A DNA stretch of 40,553 nt from Desulfobacteraceae bacterium (GCA_024230435.1 JAAERL010000287.1:1-40553), one strand, 5' to 3'; numbered from the stretch's first letter, positions 9,795-19,819 are shown. Notes: generated by a model not told the origin, from the sequence alone. Numbers and translations are program-made.

Positions 9795-10474
9795 TATGCC
9801 CCCACCTTTTCTAAGTATTCATCGACTAAGCGATTTTGATCTGACTCGGAAATCTGAGTTTTAATTAATGATTCCGCCTTGCCAAGCGCTTTTTCTACTA
9901 TTCGGGCCTGAAGGTGCAATTTGGCCTGATTAAACTCGTGGGCAATATTTTTTTCGGCTTGGATCTTAAGCCTGTCTGCCGCAGATTGCGCTTCCTTTAA
10001 AATTCTTGCTTTGGCGTCCTCCCCCTGACGTATATATTCGGAAACGATCTGTTCAGACTCTTTGTCAAGCTTAGCTAATTTTTTATTGTAATCAGCCAAT
10101 TGTTTTTCAACTTCAGCTTTACGTGTTTCCAGACTTTCCAGTTCGTTTTTAATCCTCTTTATTCTATCATTCAAAGCCTCTCCAATCGGCTTTCGAACCA
10201 ATATAAAAAGGCCAACAACTAAAATGGCAAAATTCAGAACCTTGGCCCAGTCCGTATTTTGCCAGTGAATTTCGTGTCCATGTCCTGCGCCATGATCTGC
10301 GGAACCAGAACCCGCAACATCGCCATGGTAATCGTCTTCTATAGCGCCGGCATGCTCATTACTTCCGGAGGCAATTACGGTGACAGGTCCACACAAACCT
10401 AAAATCACCCAAAAAACAGATAACAAGAACATGGATTTTTTTTTGGTCTGTCCACATCTTCCAAACAGTTTCAT
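9794..10474 (-). CDS. atpF: ATP synthase F0 subunit b, with N-terminal extension
   Basis: Peripheral stalk subunit. This 226-aa form is longer than the usual ~160 aa. It has a hydrophobic leader (residues ~15-35), then a Gly/His/Asp-rich stretch (~38-68, with HGAGHGHEIHW), then the true membrane anchor (~75-92, NFAILVVGLFILVRKPI), then a long charged coiled coil. The leader is probably a signal peptide or second membrane helix placing the His-rich segment in the periplasm. Such extensions are known in Desulfobacterota. Its ATG overlaps the atpF' stop (TAATG), with GGGAGG upstream. Confidence 0.93.
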   Translation of the reverse strand: MKLFGRCGQTKKKSMFLLSVFWVILGLCGPVTVIASGSNEHAGAIEDDYHGDVAGSGSADHGAGHGHEIHWQNTDWAKVLNFAILVVGLFILVRKPIGEALNDRIKRIKNELESLETRKAEVEKQLADYNKKLAKLDKESEQIVSEYIRQGEDAKARILKEAQSAADRLKIQAEKNIAHEFNQAKLHLQARIVEKALGKAESLIKTQISESDQNRLVDEYLEKVGA

Positions 10475-10899
10475 TAGGCGGCCCTCCCTAAGATTTTCTT
10501 AGTAATGGAGTCAGCGAAAGCATCTACCTCTTTTTCAAGTGATGCTTTTACCGACGCAGTGTCAAGGGCAATTTTGGCCTTCAACTTCTCAAGATCCTGT
10601 CTGGCTTTGGCATTAATCTGATCAATAATTTCACGTTCCTCAGATGCGGCCGCCTTCATAAGGCGCTCTTTTTCTTTTTGACCTTTTACGCGGGCCTGTT
10701 TAATTCCCTCAGAAAAAGCTTGATCCTTGTCCCCGGCTTCTTGAGTACTGTCTTTAATACTGTCCTCAAGCCCTTCCATTTTAGCCTTGCGCTGAAGCAG
10801 GATATTTCGAATGGGTTTATAAAGAACGATATTGAGAATAAATATCAAAAAAACAAAATTAACAATTTGAACCATAATGGTCCAATCTAGCTTTATCAT
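10474..10899 (-). CDS. atpF': ATP synthase F0 subunit b' (second b-type subunit)
   Basis: A 141-aa b-type stalk subunit: membrane helix at residues ~8-27 (VQIVNFVFLIFILNIVLYKP), then charged coiled coil. Paired b and b' genes form a heterodimeric stalk, as in cyanobacteria and many deltaproteobacteria. GGAGG stands 7 bases before the ATG. It is the first gene of the atp operon. The F0 genes for subunits a and c are not in the window, so they must be encoded elsewhere. Confidence 0.92.
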   Translation of the reverse strand: MIKLDWTIMVQIVNFVFLIFILNIVLYKPIRNILLQRKAKMEGLEDSIKDSTQEAGDKDQAFSEGIKQARVKGQKEKERLMKAAASEEREIIDQINAKARQDLEKLKAKIALDTASVKASLEKEVDAFADSITKKILGRAA

Positions 10900-10992
10900 G
10901 CAACCGCCTCCGTAATCGCCCGATTTCTTTAACTATTAGGCTTTAATTACCGTAAATTATACAAGCGCAAGACTGGTATAAATCTGCGGCGC

Positions 10993-11022
10993 TGTATACC
11001 ACCCCAAAGGTTTAATTGTCAA
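10993..11022 (-). promoter_or_regulatory. Sigma-70 promoter of the atp operon
   Basis: On the minus strand TTGACA (11022-11017) and TATACA (10998-10993) are separated by 18 bases. They lie between the bactofilin stop and atpF', about 90 bases before the atpF' ATG. Both boxes are close to consensus. Confidence 0.65.
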
Positions 11023-11029
11023 AGGTTTT

Positions 11030-11467
11030 TTATTTTTTATGATCAGCAGGTTTTCCGGGACCTGGGCTCTCGGTTTCTTTTTCGGTCTTTTTTTTGGGAG
11101 AAACCGCAGGCTGGTCCTGCATATAGCAATTCCCATTAAAGACGACACCTGAATCAATTGCTACTGCAGGCGCATGCAGATCACCGGCTACCACGGCCGG
11201 TGGAAATAGTTCAATTCGCTGGCTGGCCTCCACTCTTCCAGTCACTTTACCCCTGACAACGATCACTGCAACTTGGATATCAGCCTCAATCACCGCATTT
11301 TCGCCCACAATTATGGTTCCGTCTTTGCTGACAAGATTTCCTATGACTCGCCCGTCAATACGAATTGTATCATTAAAGCTAAGCGTTCCTTCAAAAGATG
11401 TCTCACGCCCAAGCAATGTTGATATGGTAGAATTTCCAGCAGATTGCCTTTTATTTTTTTTTTTCAT
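11030..11467 (-). CDS. Bactofilin (polymer-forming cytoskeletal protein)
   Basis: Bactofilins form stiff non-nucleotide filaments that scaffold cell-wall enzymes under the membrane. The core (residues ~18-115) is a right-handed beta-helix of short turns, e.g. GTLSFNDTIRIDGRVIGNL, IVGENAVIEADIQVAVIVVRG and KVTGRVEASQRIELFP. Short polar tails flank the core: a Lys-rich N-terminus and a Pro/Lys/Glu-rich C-terminus. At 145 aa it is typical. AGAGGA lies ~9 bases upstream of the ATG. It is 21 bases after rodA, so it is probably the last gene of the mre-mrdA-rodA transcript; the atp promoter follows it. Confidence 0.92.
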   Translation of the reverse strand: MKKKNKRQSAGNSTISTLLGRETSFEGTLSFNDTIRIDGRVIGNLVSKDGTIIVGENAVIEADIQVAVIVVRGKVTGRVEASQRIELFPPAVVAGDLHAPAVAIDSGVVFNGNCYMQDQPAVSPKKKTEKETESPGPGKPADHKK

Positions 11468-11488
11468 CCCTACCTGTTCCTCTGTGTG

Positions 11489-12595
11489 TTATTGCTCAAA
11501 CAAAAATCTTCGCATGCTCACATTCAAGAGCAGCCCTGCACCCGCCATCATTGTGATTACCGATGAGCCTCCGTAGCTAATAAATGGCAAAGTTACACCT
11601 ACAACCGGCATCAATCCCATAACCATTCCTATGTTTATGAATACCTGCCAAAAAATCATGGCAGTTACGCCAACCGATAAAATTGTGCCAAACGGATCTC
11701 TGCTGCGTTGTGCAATTTGCAGCCCCCATGTGATTAACAATAAAAAAACCAACAATACAAATGCTGCTCCCGCCAGCCCCCATTCTTCGGCCAAGACAGA
11801 AAAAATAAAGTCCGTATGTTGTTCAGGCAAAAAATTTAATGTGTTTTGCGTACCTTTCAAGAAGCCTTTCCCAGTTATCATACCCGAACCGATGGCGATT
11901 TTAGATTGAATGATATGATATCCGGCGCCTAATGGGTCTCTGTCTGGGTTTAAAAATGTTAAAATACGTTGTTTCTGGTATTCTTTTAAAAAAAATCCAA
12001 CCAACGGTATAGTTAAAGCGCAGCCAGCCACCAGCCACACGAGTGTGTGCCTTTCAATTTTGACATAAACTGTAATTGCACCGGCAATTAAAGCAACAAC
12101 GATAGCAGTACCCAAGTCCGGCTGCCGCACGATCAGAACAATAGGAATGGCCGTAAGGACCGCAGGTGTAATCAAATCTTTTAAATAGAGCCCTTCTGCA
12201 CGTGCGACCTTTGCATAATATTTGGCTAATACCAAAATTACAGCCAATTTTACAACTTCAGAAGGCTGAAGTGAAAAAGGACCTACTACTATCCACCGTT
12301 TAGAGCCTCCACCGAGCTTACCTGCAACGAGAACAGCAACTAATAAACCAATGCAAAACAGATAAAATAAATGCGCCCATCGTTCATACGATTTATAGTT
12401 GAATAGAAAAGCCGCCAGCATCACAACACAACCGACACAGTACCAGATGAGTTGTTTTGTAAAAAGAAACGACTGACCACTGGTGAGACCCGTATTAACA
12501 GCACTGTACAGTGCTGTTAATCCAATAGCTGCTATCATAAAAGTTAACAACAGCATCCACCAGTCAAAATATGCTATCAGCCGCCGATCAATCAT
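11489..12595 (-). CDS. rodA: Peptidoglycan glycosyltransferase RodA
   Basis: SEDS-family glycosyltransferase that polymerises lipid II for side-wall growth with PBP2. The 368-aa protein has about ten membrane helices and family signatures: SKRWIVVGPFSLQPSEVVKL, the VRQPDLGTA segment holding the essential Asp, and near the end VGVTLPFISYGGSS. Its ATG overlaps the mrdA stop by 8 bases, with GAGGTGAG upstream, so translation is coupled to mrdA. Confidence 0.97.
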   Translation of the reverse strand: MIDRRLIAYFDWWMLLLTFMIAAIGLTALYSAVNTGLTSGQSFLFTKQLIWYCVGCVVMLAAFLFNYKSYERWAHLFYLFCIGLLVAVLVAGKLGGGSKRWIVVGPFSLQPSEVVKLAVILVLAKYYAKVARAEGLYLKDLITPAVLTAIPIVLIVRQPDLGTAIVVALIAGAITVYVKIERHTLVWLVAGCALTIPLVGFFLKEYQKQRILTFLNPDRDPLGAGYHIIQSKIAIGSGMITGKGFLKGTQNTLNFLPEQHTDFIFSVLAEEWGLAGAAFVLLVFLLLITWGLQIAQRSRDPFGTILSVGVTAMIFWQVFINIGMVMGLMPVVGVTLPFISYGGSSVITMMAGAGLLLNVSMRRFLFEQ

Positions 12596-14495
12596 TAAAG
12601 CTCACCTCTGGGCTTTGAGCGGGTTCACCCAAGACATCTTGCTGAACGAAGGCGTCATCTTTTTTTTCACTTTGTTCCAATCCCAGATATTGAACGATCA
12701 ACTCTTTTGCAATTGGAGCCGCGGCGGTTGAGCCATGTTCTCCGTGCTCAACGATAACGGAAACGGCTATTCGAGGCTGCTCAGATGGAGCATAAGCGAC
12801 AAACCAGGCATGATCTTTAGGTGCGCTTTCCAGACCAATATCTTTACCGGTTTTTGCGTCTGTTTTACGCCCAACAACTTGAGCTGTACCAGTTTTTCCA
12901 GAAAAGGCTATGCCTTTTAACCGTGAGCTATAAGCAGTGCCTTCTGCATTGTTGACCACATCCGATAATCCCTGACGCAGAATGTTCATGTTTTTCTGAC
13001 TTACAGGCAATCGGCCGATAACTTCAGACTTATTGACGAAAATTTCCCCGCTTTCGGTGTTATGTATGGATTTTATATATAAAGGTCTATACCTAACCCC
13101 ATTATGACCAACAGATGCGGCCAATATAGCCAACTGCAATGGTGTTACTAAATTATACCCCTGGCCTATGGCTACCGATAAGGTTTCACCACCTTGCCAG
13201 TTGGTCCCAAACCGTTTTCGCTTCCATGCAGCCGTTGGAACAAGACCGGCCATCTCGCCTTTCAGTCCTATCCCTGTAGCACTGCCTAAACCGCATGCCT
13301 TTGCATACCACGCCAACCGGTCTATTCCCAGCGCCTCACCAACCTGGTAATAAAAAACATCGCAAGATTGGGCCAATGCCTTAACCACGTTAACTTCTCC
13401 GTGGCCTCCCCTTTTCCAGCATCTGAATACCCGATTTCCATATTTGTAATATCCCGGACAAAAATATGTTGTTTCCGAGTCGATAATCCCCTCTTCCAAC
13501 CCTGCTATGGTCGTAATTATCTTATATGGGGAAGCCGGAGGATATACTGCCTGGATGGTTTTGTTTTCCAAAGGGCGAAGTGGATTTGTTATCAATGCCT
13601 GCCACTGTTCGCGAGTTAGCCCGTCAACAAAAACATTGGGATCAAAGCCCGGCCGGCTTGCCAAAGCCAAGATTTTACCATTTCGCGGGTCCACTGCAAC
13701 CACCGCTCCCGCATTTTCACCAAGAGCTTTTTCAGCAGTTTTCTGGAGTGCGGCATCCAGTGTCAGGGCAATGTTATGGCCTGGATTCGCGGCAACAGTA
13801 TCTATTACCCGTATGATTCGGCCTGTAGCATTAACCTCAACCTGACGGCCGCCTCTTTTACCTCTCAAAAAGGAATCCAATGATCTTTCAATACCGAACT
13901 TACCTATATAATCGCCGCTCTTACAATCTCTGTACTGCTCATATTGAAGCTCTTGTAAGTTGATTTCACCCATATACCCTAAAAAATGCCCGGCAAGGTC
14001 CATATTCAGGTAATGACGTTTTGGCGAGACATTTACCATAATTCCCGGCAAATCGAATTTTCGCACTTCAATAGACGCTAAGGTATCGCGGCCAATGTCT
14101 TCCACTAATAAAAGAGGTTTGTAGGCGTCTCTTTTTTTGTTTTTTCGGATACGATTTCTTAACTGATCCGGGCTATCGTCAACATATTGACTTAACTTGC
14201 TTAACGTTGCATTCAATGGGTTGGCGTCTTTTAAGACAATATGCAAATCAAAGGAAGGCCTATTATCCACCATTATTTTACCGGTGCGCTCATAGATAAG
14301 ACCTCTTGGCGCGTCAATATCTTGAAGCCTGATACTGTTAATCTCCGATAATCGATGGTACTCTTGTCCTTCTATTAATTGCAAATAAATCAATCGCATG
14401 AACAAAATTGCAAAAGCCGCCAGAACAGCAACCAATGCTAACGTGAGGCGCTGATTAAACCAATCACTATCTACACTGTCCAAAAAGGAACGCAA
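12588..14495 (-). CDS. mrdA: Penicillin-binding protein 2 (transpeptidase)
   Basis: Cross-links peptidoglycan in the elongasome together with RodA. It has one N-terminal membrane helix, a PBP dimerisation domain, and a transpeptidase domain with SPYK (active Ser, SxxK), SCD (SxN-type) and KTGTAQV (KTG). The frame is open to TTG 14561 and contains an ATG at 14534, but both lie inside a MITE-like repeat (14512-14655). TTG 14495 has AGGA 8 bases upstream and gives MRSFLDSVDSDW, where homologues usually begin, so I choose it (635 aa); the ATG would add 13 residues of repeat origin. Overlaps rodA. Confidence 0.94.
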   Translation of the reverse strand: MRSFLDSVDSDWFNQRLTLALVAVLAAFAILFMRLIYLQLIEGQEYHRLSEINSIRLQDIDAPRGLIYERTGKIMVDNRPSFDLHIVLKDANPLNATLSKLSQYVDDSPDQLRNRIRKNKKRDAYKPLLLVEDIGRDTLASIEVRKFDLPGIMVNVSPKRHYLNMDLAGHFLGYMGEINLQELQYEQYRDCKSGDYIGKFGIERSLDSFLRGKRGGRQVEVNATGRIIRVIDTVAANPGHNIALTLDAALQKTAEKALGENAGAVVAVDPRNGKILALASRPGFDPNVFVDGLTREQWQALITNPLRPLENKTIQAVYPPASPYKIITTIAGLEEGIIDSETTYFCPGYYKYGNRVFRCWKRGGHGEVNVVKALAQSCDVFYYQVGEALGIDRLAWYAKACGLGSATGIGLKGEMAGLVPTAAWKRKRFGTNWQGGETLSVAIGQGYNLVTPLQLAILAASVGHNGVRYRPLYIKSIHNTESGEIFVNKSEVIGRLPVSQKNMNILRQGLSDVVNNAEGTAYSSRLKGIAFSGKTGTAQVVGRKTDAKTGKDIGLESAPKDHAWFVAYAPSEQPRIAVSVIVEHGEHGSTAAAPIAKELIVQYLGLEQSEKKDDAFVQQDVLGEPAQSPEVSFND

Positions 14496-14511
14496 TGGGA
14501 TTTTCCTAACT

Positions 14512-14655
14512 AGTGCCCATCCTGTAGTGATCATTTTGCACGATATCTTCGTTGTGCTCAAAACTTTATCCTCGAAATATCAAGCCAATGCCTTTGGTAA
14601 AATTTTTCGCACACCTTAACTTTGTACAAATTTGCCTATTTCGCAGATGGACGCT
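14512..14655. repeat. MITE-like repeat, family 1, copy 2, in the mre-mrd operon
   Basis: This 144-bp element is related to 3452-3605 and 35224-35372 (shared GTTGTGCTC, GGTAAAATTTTTCGCAC, TTTGCCTATTT). The ends are imperfect inverted repeats: AGTGCCCATCCTG on the left and AGCGTCCATCTGCG read inward from the right. AACT occurs directly at both flanks, consistent with a 4-base target duplication. It separates mreD from mrdA and covers the region just upstream of the mrdA start. Confidence 0.75.
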
Positions 14656-14705
14656 AACTAAATATATGAAAAAACCTACTCACTGACAAATGTTTATTTT
14701 TTAAA

Positions 14706-15227
14706 TCAATATTGCCGCCGATCCTTGACAATGCTTGCACGCCACCGATCTAATTTTTTCTGAGCCCAGCCAATGACTGACAGTATTACCGGAGCTGTGA
14801 TGATTGCCAATAAAAGCTGAATGGTTATCGTTTCTATGGCGTCTTCGGGCATACTTGCACCTGGGGCCAGAAAAACCAAATAACCGAGTAAAATCAGAAT
14901 CTCAAACATTACACCAATGGCTACTGCGATAGTTATTAGAAAAATATTTCCGCCATGTAAAAACAGAGACATCCATCTGCCAGCTAAATATAACCAAAGG
15001 TAAGCGGCAAAATACAGGCCAACCGGACCACCGGAAAGACTGTCCATAATTAATCCGGAGAAGACAACGATGGGAAGCCCCTCTTTGGTGGACCGGAAAA
15101 ACCCCAAATAAACAATAATGGGAATCAATAAATCGTAGAATTTACTAAAAACAGTTATCCCTGGAATCAAAACGGTTTTAATTATCACCAGGCTAAGGCT
15201 AATTAAAATATAAAACGAAATGGTCAT
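14706..15227 (-). CDS. mreD: Rod shape-determining protein MreD
   Basis: Small integral membrane protein of the elongasome. The 173 aa contain about five hydrophobic helices, with the typical motif GLIMDSLSGGPVGLYFAAYL in the middle. The start overlaps the mreC stop by four bases (ATGA). No function beyond complex assembly can be read from the sequence. Downstream, a MITE-like repeat separates it from mrdA. Confidence 0.9.
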   Translation of the reverse strand: MTISFYILISLSLVIIKTVLIPGITVFSKFYDLLIPIIVYLGFFRSTKEGLPIVVFSGLIMDSLSGGPVGLYFAAYLWLYLAGRWMSLFLHGGNIFLITIAVAIGVMFEILILLGYLVFLAPGASMPEDAIETITIQLLLAIITAPVILSVIGWAQKKLDRWRASIVKDRRQY

Positions 15228-16051
15228 TGCAACCCGGCCTGCGCGGATGGGGTTATTACAAGCACCTCTTCTAACCTCTCAAAATCCACATAGGGTATAA
15301 CGGTCACTTCCTGAAAAATACCCGCATCATGTTTTAAAATGTCAGTTACCCTGCCAATGGGCAAACCCTTTGGAAAAACACCGTCCATGCCGGAAGTTAC
15401 AACGGTATCGCCCAAATTCAATAAATGCTTGTGCAACACGTAATCCAATACGCAATAACCGGATGTGCCACCTTTTAAAATACCACGCGCACGGCTCTTT
15501 TGGATAACAGAATCTACAGAGCTGTTTGGATCCGTAACGATACGCACTTTGGCATAGTGATCCGTCACTTGCACAACCAGTCCGACAACACCCTGCGTAT
15601 TGATGACCGGCGCCCCTTGTATAATGCCGTCATCACTGCCCTTGCCTATAAGCAGAGTCTGAAACCACGGGGAAGGATCCTTGCTGATAACTTGCGCGGC
15701 AATGGATTGGTGTTTTATTTCATGTTTTAAATCCAGGAGAGCATGAAACCTTACATTGGCCAACAGTGTCTCACTGCATCGATGATTCAAAGACTGGGCT
15801 TTACGCAATTCTTTTTGCAGACGCTGATTTTCTTCAGCAACTGAAACCAAAGCAAAATAGTTTTTCCAGACATCCCGGCAAAACCGTGACGAACTGACAA
15901 TCATCTGTTGAAATGGTGCAACCAATGAAATAGCAAACCGCCCCGGACCTTGAGCGACTTGAGGTTGCCGGCTGGTCAATGTAATCAAAAGAATGCAGGC
16001 TGCGAAAAGAAATATCACGCCTACAAAAATCACCATTTTTTTGGAGAACAT
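15224..16051 (-). CDS. mreC: Rod shape-determining protein MreC
   Basis: Periplasmic elongasome protein that activates PBP2. One N-terminal membrane helix (residues ~5-24), a coiled coil (~68-100, EENQRLQKELRKAQSL), then the two-barrel MreC domain with GSDDGIIQGAPVINTQGVVGLV and the VTSGMDGVFPKGLPIGRV signature. The 275 aa are standard. It starts 4 bases after the mreB stop and overlaps mreD, so it lies in one operon with both. Confidence 0.95.
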   Translation of the reverse strand: MFSKKMVIFVGVIFLFAACILLITLTSRQPQVAQGPGRFAISLVAPFQQMIVSSSRFCRDVWKNYFALVSVAEENQRLQKELRKAQSLNHRCSETLLANVRFHALLDLKHEIKHQSIAAQVISKDPSPWFQTLLIGKGSDDGIIQGAPVINTQGVVGLVVQVTDHYAKVRIVTDPNSSVDSVIQKSRARGILKGGTSGYCVLDYVLHKHLLNLGDTVVTSGMDGVFPKGLPIGRVTDILKHDAGIFQEVTVIPYVDFERLEEVLVITPSAQAGLQ

Positions 16052-16055
16052 GTGA

Positions 16056-17102
<1,047 letters not shown>

Positions 17103-17165
17103 TTATTGTTCCTGTCCTAAAAAAGTAGAATTTTGCACTCCGAATTCCCCAGGATTGAACCAATA

Positions 17166-17195
17166 AATATAGCGGCTCATCATAAAGGAAAGCAA
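17166..17195 (-). promoter_or_regulatory. Candidate promoter for mreBCD
   Basis: On the minus strand TTGCTT (17195-17190) and TATATT (17171-17166) are 18 bases apart, ~70 bases before the mreB ATG and within the 155-base gap after the serine hydrolase gene. The -35 is only moderate. Confidence 0.4.
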
Positions 17196-17254
17196 TATTT
17201 TTTTGGCTATCAGAATCGAGGACGATTTTCAAGAATAAAAATAAGCAGACTTAC

Positions 17255-18334
17255 TCAGATACCAATAATGGCTTCCATTACCGCATTGTATAACGTTGGC
17301 CGGAAATCTCTGATTTTGGTATTGTGCCGTGAGGGATGCACTCTGTTTGTAAGCAAAATTACAATTGCCGATCTATCTCTATCCATCCAAAAAGAAACAC
17401 CCGTGAAACCGAGATGACCTATACTCCCGGCACTGAAATGTTTGCCTGAACTTGATCCTGTTTTATCCGGGGTATCAAATCCTAACGGCCGGCCCAACTT
17501 TGCCTGAGGCTCAAAAAACTCTTTAATCAATCGCCGGTCAAACAAGGGATGAATCAAAGCTCCCTTGTCTGCGGCCAGTAGAGTTTGCAGCAAATGATAA
17601 ACCGATAGGGCGGAACCAAACAGTCCCGAATGGGCCGCCGCTCCACCTAAAGCAAACGCATTATCATCATGAACACATCCCACCAATAATTTATTTCGCC
17701 AGGGGCATAACTCTGTCGCCGCCAGGGCAAGATCATGATGACGATCGCAGGTCAGGGGGTAATAAAGGCCCGATACCCCCATGGGAGCGTAAACCATCCG
17801 GTTCACTATATCGGCTAATGAATATCCGGTGAACTCTTCCACGACCCACTGAATCAGCATAAATCCGATGTCACTGTAGACAACCCGTTTACCCATGGAA
17901 AATATCAGTGGCTCGTCTTTTAGCCATTTACGCAATACCGGAAGCCGATCGGCGTCACCAAGATGTCTTAGCCGCATGAAATAAGGCTTCCAGGCCGGTA
18001 GCCCTGAACAATGCCCCAACAAATGCCGAAGCGTCAAATTTGCTTTTTCATCGCCTTTCAAATCAACACAATACCGACCAACAGGACAATCCAGTTCCAA
18101 AAGCCCTTTTTGAACAAAATGCATTATTGCGAGAGTTGTTGATAAAGGCTTGGTCAGCGAAGCCAGGTCAAAAATGGTATCACGAGTCATTTTTCTATAA
18201 TTAAACAAATTGGCAAACCCGTACGCCTTATGAAAAACGATCTCATCTGCCAGAGATACAAGTAAAACAGCGCCTGGGAAAAATCTTTGTTTCACTGCCT
18301 CTTGCATTAATCTATCCGGTCTTTCAAACTTCAT
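17255..18334 (-). CDS. Serine hydrolase, beta-lactamase/class C-like family
   Basis: Penicillin-recognising serine hydrolase, probably acting on cell-wall peptides or esters rather than a resistance enzyme. It shows SLTK (SxxK nucleophile), YSD at the YxN position, and HLGFTG at the KTG/HxG position. A HLLGHCSGLPAW segment is typical of the EstB/class C group. There is no signal peptide, so the product appears cytoplasmic. The frame is open to TTG 18340, but ATG 18334 is the first ATG; no clear ribosome site is seen, which suggests coupling to ldcA, which ends 17 bases upstream. With ldcA it suggests a murein-recycling pair. Confidence 0.88.
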   Translation of the reverse strand: MKFERPDRLMQEAVKQRFFPGAVLLVSLADEIVFHKAYGFANLFNYRKMTRDTIFDLASLTKPLSTTLAIMHFVQKGLLELDCPVGRYCVDLKGDEKANLTLRHLLGHCSGLPAWKPYFMRLRHLGDADRLPVLRKWLKDEPLIFSMGKRVVYSDIGFMLIQWVVEEFTGYSLADIVNRMVYAPMGVSGLYYPLTCDRHHDLALAATELCPWRNKLLVGCVHDDNAFALGGAAAHSGLFGSALSVYHLLQTLLAADKGALIHPLFDRRLIKEFFEPQAKLGRPLGFDTPDKTGSSSGKHFSAGSIGHLGFTGVSFWMDRDRSAIVILLTNRVHPSRHNTKIRDFRPTLYNAVMEAIIGI

Positions 18335-18351
18335 AAGCAAAAATTATACTT

Positions 18352-19266
18352 TCATGGCTCCATCACCGTTTCGGAAAATCGAAGTTCCCCACTGTTCGTA
18401 TCAAGGCTGGCATTGATTCCTAAGGGCAGGCACACATTTGTTTTTTTATGACCGGCCGGAAAACCCGCCAAAACCGGAATATCAGCCTGGGCGAAACAGA
18501 CCTTTAAAATTTCGTAAATATCAGAATCCCGGCCGCATTTTTTAAATGATCCGGCAACCACGCCTGCCAATCCCTTAAAGCAACCAGCCAATTTCATTTG
18601 AGTCAGCATACGGTCAACTCGATAAGGAGCCTCACCTACATCTTCTATAAACAGGATCGCTCCAGCATAAGCACCGGTAAATGGCGTACCCAACAAATGA
18701 CAAAGCGTCGCTAAATTTCCGCCAAGAACCCTGCCCTGTGCAGCACCGGGATATAAAACCCGCTTTTGCACAGCGCGTATTGTCAATTGCAGGTCACTTG
18801 TTAAGGTTTTTAAAAAAGCATCCTGGGTAATGTTGTCTGACGATGACAGCGAGCACACTGTCGGACCGTGCAGGGTTACCATTGCGGTATTGAGCCAGAT
18901 AGCCTGATGCAAAGCGGTAATATCACTGAAACCAATAAACGGCTTCGGATAAGACCGGATTATTTCAAAATCAATCCGGCCAAGAAGCTTCAACGCGCCA
19001 AATCCTCCCCGGGCGCACATTACTGCATCAATCTGCGAATCTTTGAACATCTGATGCAATTGAGCCGTTCGTAAAGAATCATCACCAGCCAAATATCCTT
19101 TATTTTCAAAAATTCCATCTGCAAGTTGAACATTAAACCCCATGTTGCGTAAAATTTTAATTCCTTGTTCCAATTCCTCTTTATCGAAAGGGCTGGATGG
19201 GGCCACGATCCCAATGGTGCTCCCTATCGGCAACAGCTTCGGTTTGACCGGACTTACCTTTTTCAT
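18352..19266 (-). CDS. ldcA: LD-carboxypeptidase (peptidase S66)
   Basis: Cytoplasmic serine carboxypeptidase that removes the terminal D-Ala from murein tetrapeptide during cell-wall recycling. The catalytic triad can be placed: Ser in GFSDITALH, Glu in LFIEDVGEAPYRVDRML, and His in PAGHKKTN. The N-terminal IGIVAPSSPFD and ARGGFGALKLL segments are family marks. At 304 aa it is standard. GGGAA lies 7 bases before the ATG. It leads into the serine hydrolase gene 17 bases downstream. Confidence 0.95.
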   Translation of the reverse strand: MKKVSPVKPKLLPIGSTIGIVAPSSPFDKEELEQGIKILRNMGFNVQLADGIFENKGYLAGDDSLRTAQLHQMFKDSQIDAVMCARGGFGALKLLGRIDFEIIRSYPKPFIGFSDITALHQAIWLNTAMVTLHGPTVCSLSSSDNITQDAFLKTLTSDLQLTIRAVQKRVLYPGAAQGRVLGGNLATLCHLLGTPFTGAYAGAILFIEDVGEAPYRVDRMLTQMKLAGCFKGLAGVVAGSFKKCGRDSDIYEILKVCFAQADIPVLAGFPAGHKKTNVCLPLGINASLDTNSGELRFSETVMEP

Positions 19267-19384
19267 GCGTTGTTTCCCTTAATAACTCTCATGGCAAAGT
19301 ATTTCTTAAATAATATTTTATTAATAAAATGAAATAGTTGTTCAATCAAGCGTTTTCTACAATAAAAAAAAAGAATTTGATTCC

Positions 19385-19413
19385 TTGACAGTACAATCTC
19401 AGAATGATATCTG
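19385..19413 (+). promoter_or_regulatory. Promoter of tRNA-Pro
   Basis: TTGACA at 19385-19390 and TATCTG at 19408-19413 with a 17-base spacer, ending 13 bases before the tRNA gene and on its strand. Confidence 0.7.
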
Positions 19414-19426
19414 ATCGGGATTGTGT

Positions 19427-19505
<79 letters not shown>

Positions 19506-19517
19506 AACAAATAAATA

Positions 19518-19551
19518 AAGCGGATTATACAGTTTGCCAGTCTGCTTTTTA
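19518..19551 (+). terminator. Terminator after tRNA-Pro
   Basis: AAGCGGA pairs with TCTGCTT (one G-T pair) around a 16-base loop and runs into TTTT, 14 bases after the tRNA. Confidence 0.6.
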
Positions 19552-19819
19552 GCTTCTTTATAATTCATAATTATCATCCCGCTAACAACAAAGACAAGAA
19601 GAGTTTTATCCGATTCGGGCATATTGCTATCCGAATAAAACAGGTTTTGAAGAACTTAAAAAAAACTCGCTGCAGAATTCATTTGCAAGAAAGTAAACGA
19701 CTCTGAAAAAGGTAGCGCTCCAAATGTAAGGATGTAAAATTTATCTAATATTAGCGGGTTGCAAATCTAAGACATATATTTTAAACAGGTTATTTTAAAT
19801 TTTAACCGAGGGAGAAAGA

